Shown: positions 6,086 to 6,631 of the stretch, in pieces
Layout: each line of letters opens with the position of its first letter
How positions within the stretch are numbered: position 1 is the stretch's first letter
Assembly (NCBI GenBank): GCA_027482985.1
Contig: JAIXVO010000487.1
Coordinates: 1-6,631, forward strand
Reading direction: 5' to 3'
Length of the DNA stretch: 6,631 nt
Source of the DNA: Cyanobacteriota bacterium
GTDB taxonomy: Bacteria; Cyanobacteriota; Cyanobacteriia; Leptolyngbyales; Leptolyngbyaceae
Notes under the pieces: model-generated
Databases searched by the model: none
Told to the model about the DNA's origin: nothing
What the model saw: only the letters and a program-made list of their open reading frames with translations
Made by a program: the position numbers and the translations under genes

Positions 6086-6125
6086 AGCGAAAATTACCCA
6101 CCCAGTGAATCGCGATCGCTATCTG

Positions 6126-6141
6126 ACGCTACATATAGCGT
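6126..6141. repeat. 16-bp palindrome upstream of the BtuR-like gene
   Basis: ACGCTA (6126-6131), CATA, TAGCGT (6136-6141) is a perfect 6-bp inverted repeat around 4 bases, with its near edge 54 bases upstream of the start codon at 6072. Its centre is TATA-rich and could overlap a -10 region on the minus strand, so an operator role is plausible but unproven. Confidence 0.35.
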
Positions 6142-6173
6142 ATTTGGGGCACGTATAGGGTTAAGTTTCCTCT

Positions 6174-6237
6174 AAAGGGAGAGGGAGGTGAAGGAAGGGA
6201 AAGGGAGGGCAAGGGACGGAGAGGAAGGAATGAGGAG
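6174..6237. repeat. Polypurine tract (64 bases, 4 pyrimidines)
   Basis: The plus strand is almost only A and G, interrupted at 6189, 6210, 6217 and 6231, with words such as GGGAGG, GGAAGG and GGGAAAGGG. The part at 6213-6231 is complementary at about 17 of 19 positions to 6357-6375, including an exact 11-base match (6218-6228 with 6360-6370). Confidence 0.75.
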
Positions 6238-6292
6238 TTGACTCGTCGATTGCGGCGATTTTCTGTTCCCCTGCTGGCTCCTGAATCTTATC

Positions 6293-6315
6293 GAGACGTG
6301 CCAGCGGTGCGTCTC
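6293..6315. repeat. Degenerate GAGACG...CGTCTC palindrome
   Basis: GAGACG (6293-6298) and CGTCTC (6310-6315) form a perfect 6-bp inverted repeat with an 11-base centre in which GCC (6300-6302) and GGT (6306-6308) can pair further as RNA. It resembles the GTAGAGACG...CGTCTCTAC palindromes that I remember as dispersed in filamentous cyanobacterial genomes. The right arm (CGTCTCTAC) is intact; the left arm has TCGAGACG in place of TAGAGACG. Confidence 0.55.
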
Positions 6316-6332
6316 TACCAGTCTTTCCCTGC

Positions 6333-6367
6333 CTGACTCCTAACTTCTGTCTTCTGACTCCTTCCTC
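6333..6367. repeat. Degenerate heptanucleotide tandem repeat (STRR-like)
   Basis: Five period-7 units follow each other: CTGACTC, CTAACTT, CTGTCTT, CTGACTC, CTTCCTC. Two related words, CTGGCTC and CTGAATC, occur at 6274-6287. Short tandem heptamer repeats (STRR) are a known class of intergenic repeat in filamentous cyanobacteria, and the array grades into the pyrimidine tract. Confidence 0.6.
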
Positions 6368-6396
6368 TCCCTCCCATTCCTCCCCCTCCCTCCCCT
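6358..6396. repeat. Polypyrimidine tract (39 bases, 1 purine)
   Basis: The plus strand is C and T throughout except for A at 6376. It overlaps the last heptamer units and partly complements the upstream polypurine tract, so a long imperfect hairpin enclosing about 130 bases could form. It ends 36 bases before the start codon of the downstream TPR gene. Confidence 0.7.
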
Positions 6397-6432
6397 ACAC
6401 TAATTCTGATCCCCCTACCACTCACCCTAAAC

Positions 6433-6631
6433 ATGGCCGATCGCGTGGCTCAACTGGAACAGGAATTGCACTATTGGGATGGCATTGTGCAGGCTAACTC
6501 GCGGAACCCGAATGCGTTTGTGCGCCGGGGGATGGTGCAGTTTAAGCTGGGTCACGTTGCGGCCTCGATTCGGGATTTTGATCACGCCGAGAAACTCGAT
6601 GCGCGGTTAACGCCTTATCTCTGGCAGCGGG
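6433..6631 (+). CDS. Tetratricopeptide-repeat protein, N-terminal part (partial)
   Basis: The ATG at 6433 opens a frame to the window end that encodes 66 residues. It begins MADRVAQLEQELHYWDGIVQ and contains a TPR-like unit, NAFVRRGMVQFKLGHVAASIRDFDHAEKLD (about 27-56), followed by a TPYLWQRG motif. I recall this layout from conserved cyanobacterial TPR proteins of unknown function. It has no signal peptide, unlike the other TPR protein in the window, so it should be cytoplasmic or thylakoid-associated. It is not a paralogue in any obvious way. No Shine-Dalgarno precedes the ATG; the leader is C-rich. The gene is divergent from the BtuR-like gene across a 360-base spacer. Confidence 0.75.
   Translation, partial: MADRVAQLEQELHYWDGIVQANSRNPNAFVRRGMVQFKLGHVAASIRDFDHAEKLDARLTPYLWQR

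Larger units (their letters stand above)
599..6119. repeat. HIP1 octamer (GCGATCGC), 16 dispersed copies
   Basis: Exact copies start at 599, 987, 1169, 1863, 1987, 2075, 2421, 3641, 3777, 4179, 4308, 4920, 5171, 5309, 5690 and 6112. About 0.1 copy would be expected by chance in this length. HIP1 is a highly over-represented palindrome of many cyanobacterial genomes, found in genes and spacers alike. It is a genome signature rather than a mobile element. The copy at 1169-1176 runs into the mscL stop codon, and the one at 4920-4927 touches the stop of the BtuR-like gene. Confidence 0.9.
6073..6432. other. 360-base repeat-rich spacer between divergent genes
   Basis: No ORF of credible coding character is seen on either strand. 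From left to right it holds a Shine-Dalgarno for the BtuR-like gene, a HIP1 site (6112-6119), a palindrome (6126-6141), a polypurine tract (6174-6237), a GAGACG palindrome (6293-6315), period-7 repeats (6333-6367) and a polypyrimidine tract (6358-6396). Promoters for both divergent genes must lie here, but no -35/-10 pair of good quality was found. TTGACT at 6238-6243 lacks a partner -10, and TACACT at 6396-6401 lacks a -35. Confidence 0.7.

Noticed and set aside
5371..6087. A 238-codon plus-strand ORF opposite the BtuR-like gene.
   Set aside because: It is rich in Arg, Gln, His and Pro, has no family motif, and mirrors a minus-strand gene with strong conserved motifs; it is a shadow frame.
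6073..6180. Possible cobalamin riboswitch upstream of the BtuR-like gene.
   Set aside because: No B12-box or multi-stem leader is recognisable, and only about 100 bases precede the purine tract.
6174..6396. CRISPR array or insertion sequence in the repeat-rich spacer.
   Set aside because: There are no regular direct repeats with unique spacers, no transposase frame and no target-site duplication.
1..6631. A cobalamin gene cluster, because cobA and a BtuR-like gene are both present.
   Set aside because: They are nearly 5 kb apart, on opposite strands, and separated by unrelated genes.

Overview
This window is cyanobacterial chromosome, most likely from a filamentous lineage. The main evidence is 16 copies of the HIP1 octamer GCGATCGC in 6.6 kb (about one per 414 bases), a signature of many cyanobacterial genomes. 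The proteins also look cyanobacterial, and the right-hand spacer carries degenerate heptamer repeats and a palindrome of kinds I remember from filamentous cyanobacteria. Species cannot be named from the sequence. I see no phage, transposase, CRISPR or defence genes.

Left region (1-1166): the last 45 codons of a uroporphyrinogen-III C-methyltransferase gene (cobA) are followed 19 bases later by an acidic 58-residue ORF of unknown function. A perfect 15-bp hairpin then separates it from a tRNA-Asp(GUC) gene on the minus strand, and probably stops transcription from both sides. The tRNA has a clear promoter (TTGACA, 17 bases, CACAAT). Beyond it lies a plus-strand GNAT acetyltransferase of the phosphinothricin/methionine-sulfoximine acetyltransferase type.

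Central region (1176-6072): five genes lie on the minus strand. In transcription order, from high to low coordinates, they are: a tandem two-domain BtuR/CobO-type P-loop protein; an exported nine-TPR protein; msrA, for repair of oxidised methionine; an acyl-CoA-dehydrogenase-like flavoprotein that seems to lack the usual catalytic glutamate; and mscL, a mechanosensitive channel. Gaps of 53 to 179 bases, some with hairpins or palindromes, argue against one tightly coupled operon. msrA and mscL are general stress functions, but I cannot show that the cluster works as a unit.

Right region (6073-6631): a 360-base spacer between divergent genes holds a small palindrome near the BtuR-like gene, a 64-base polypurine tract, a degenerate GAGACG...CGTCTC palindrome, period-7 repeats and a 39-base polypyrimidine tract partly complementary to the purine tract. 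The window ends inside a second, unrelated TPR protein gene on the plus strand.

The points most worth following are the two-domain BtuR-like protein, the ACAD-like protein without a visible catalytic base, and the structured purine/pyrimidine spacer. None amounts to a clear new multi-gene system.
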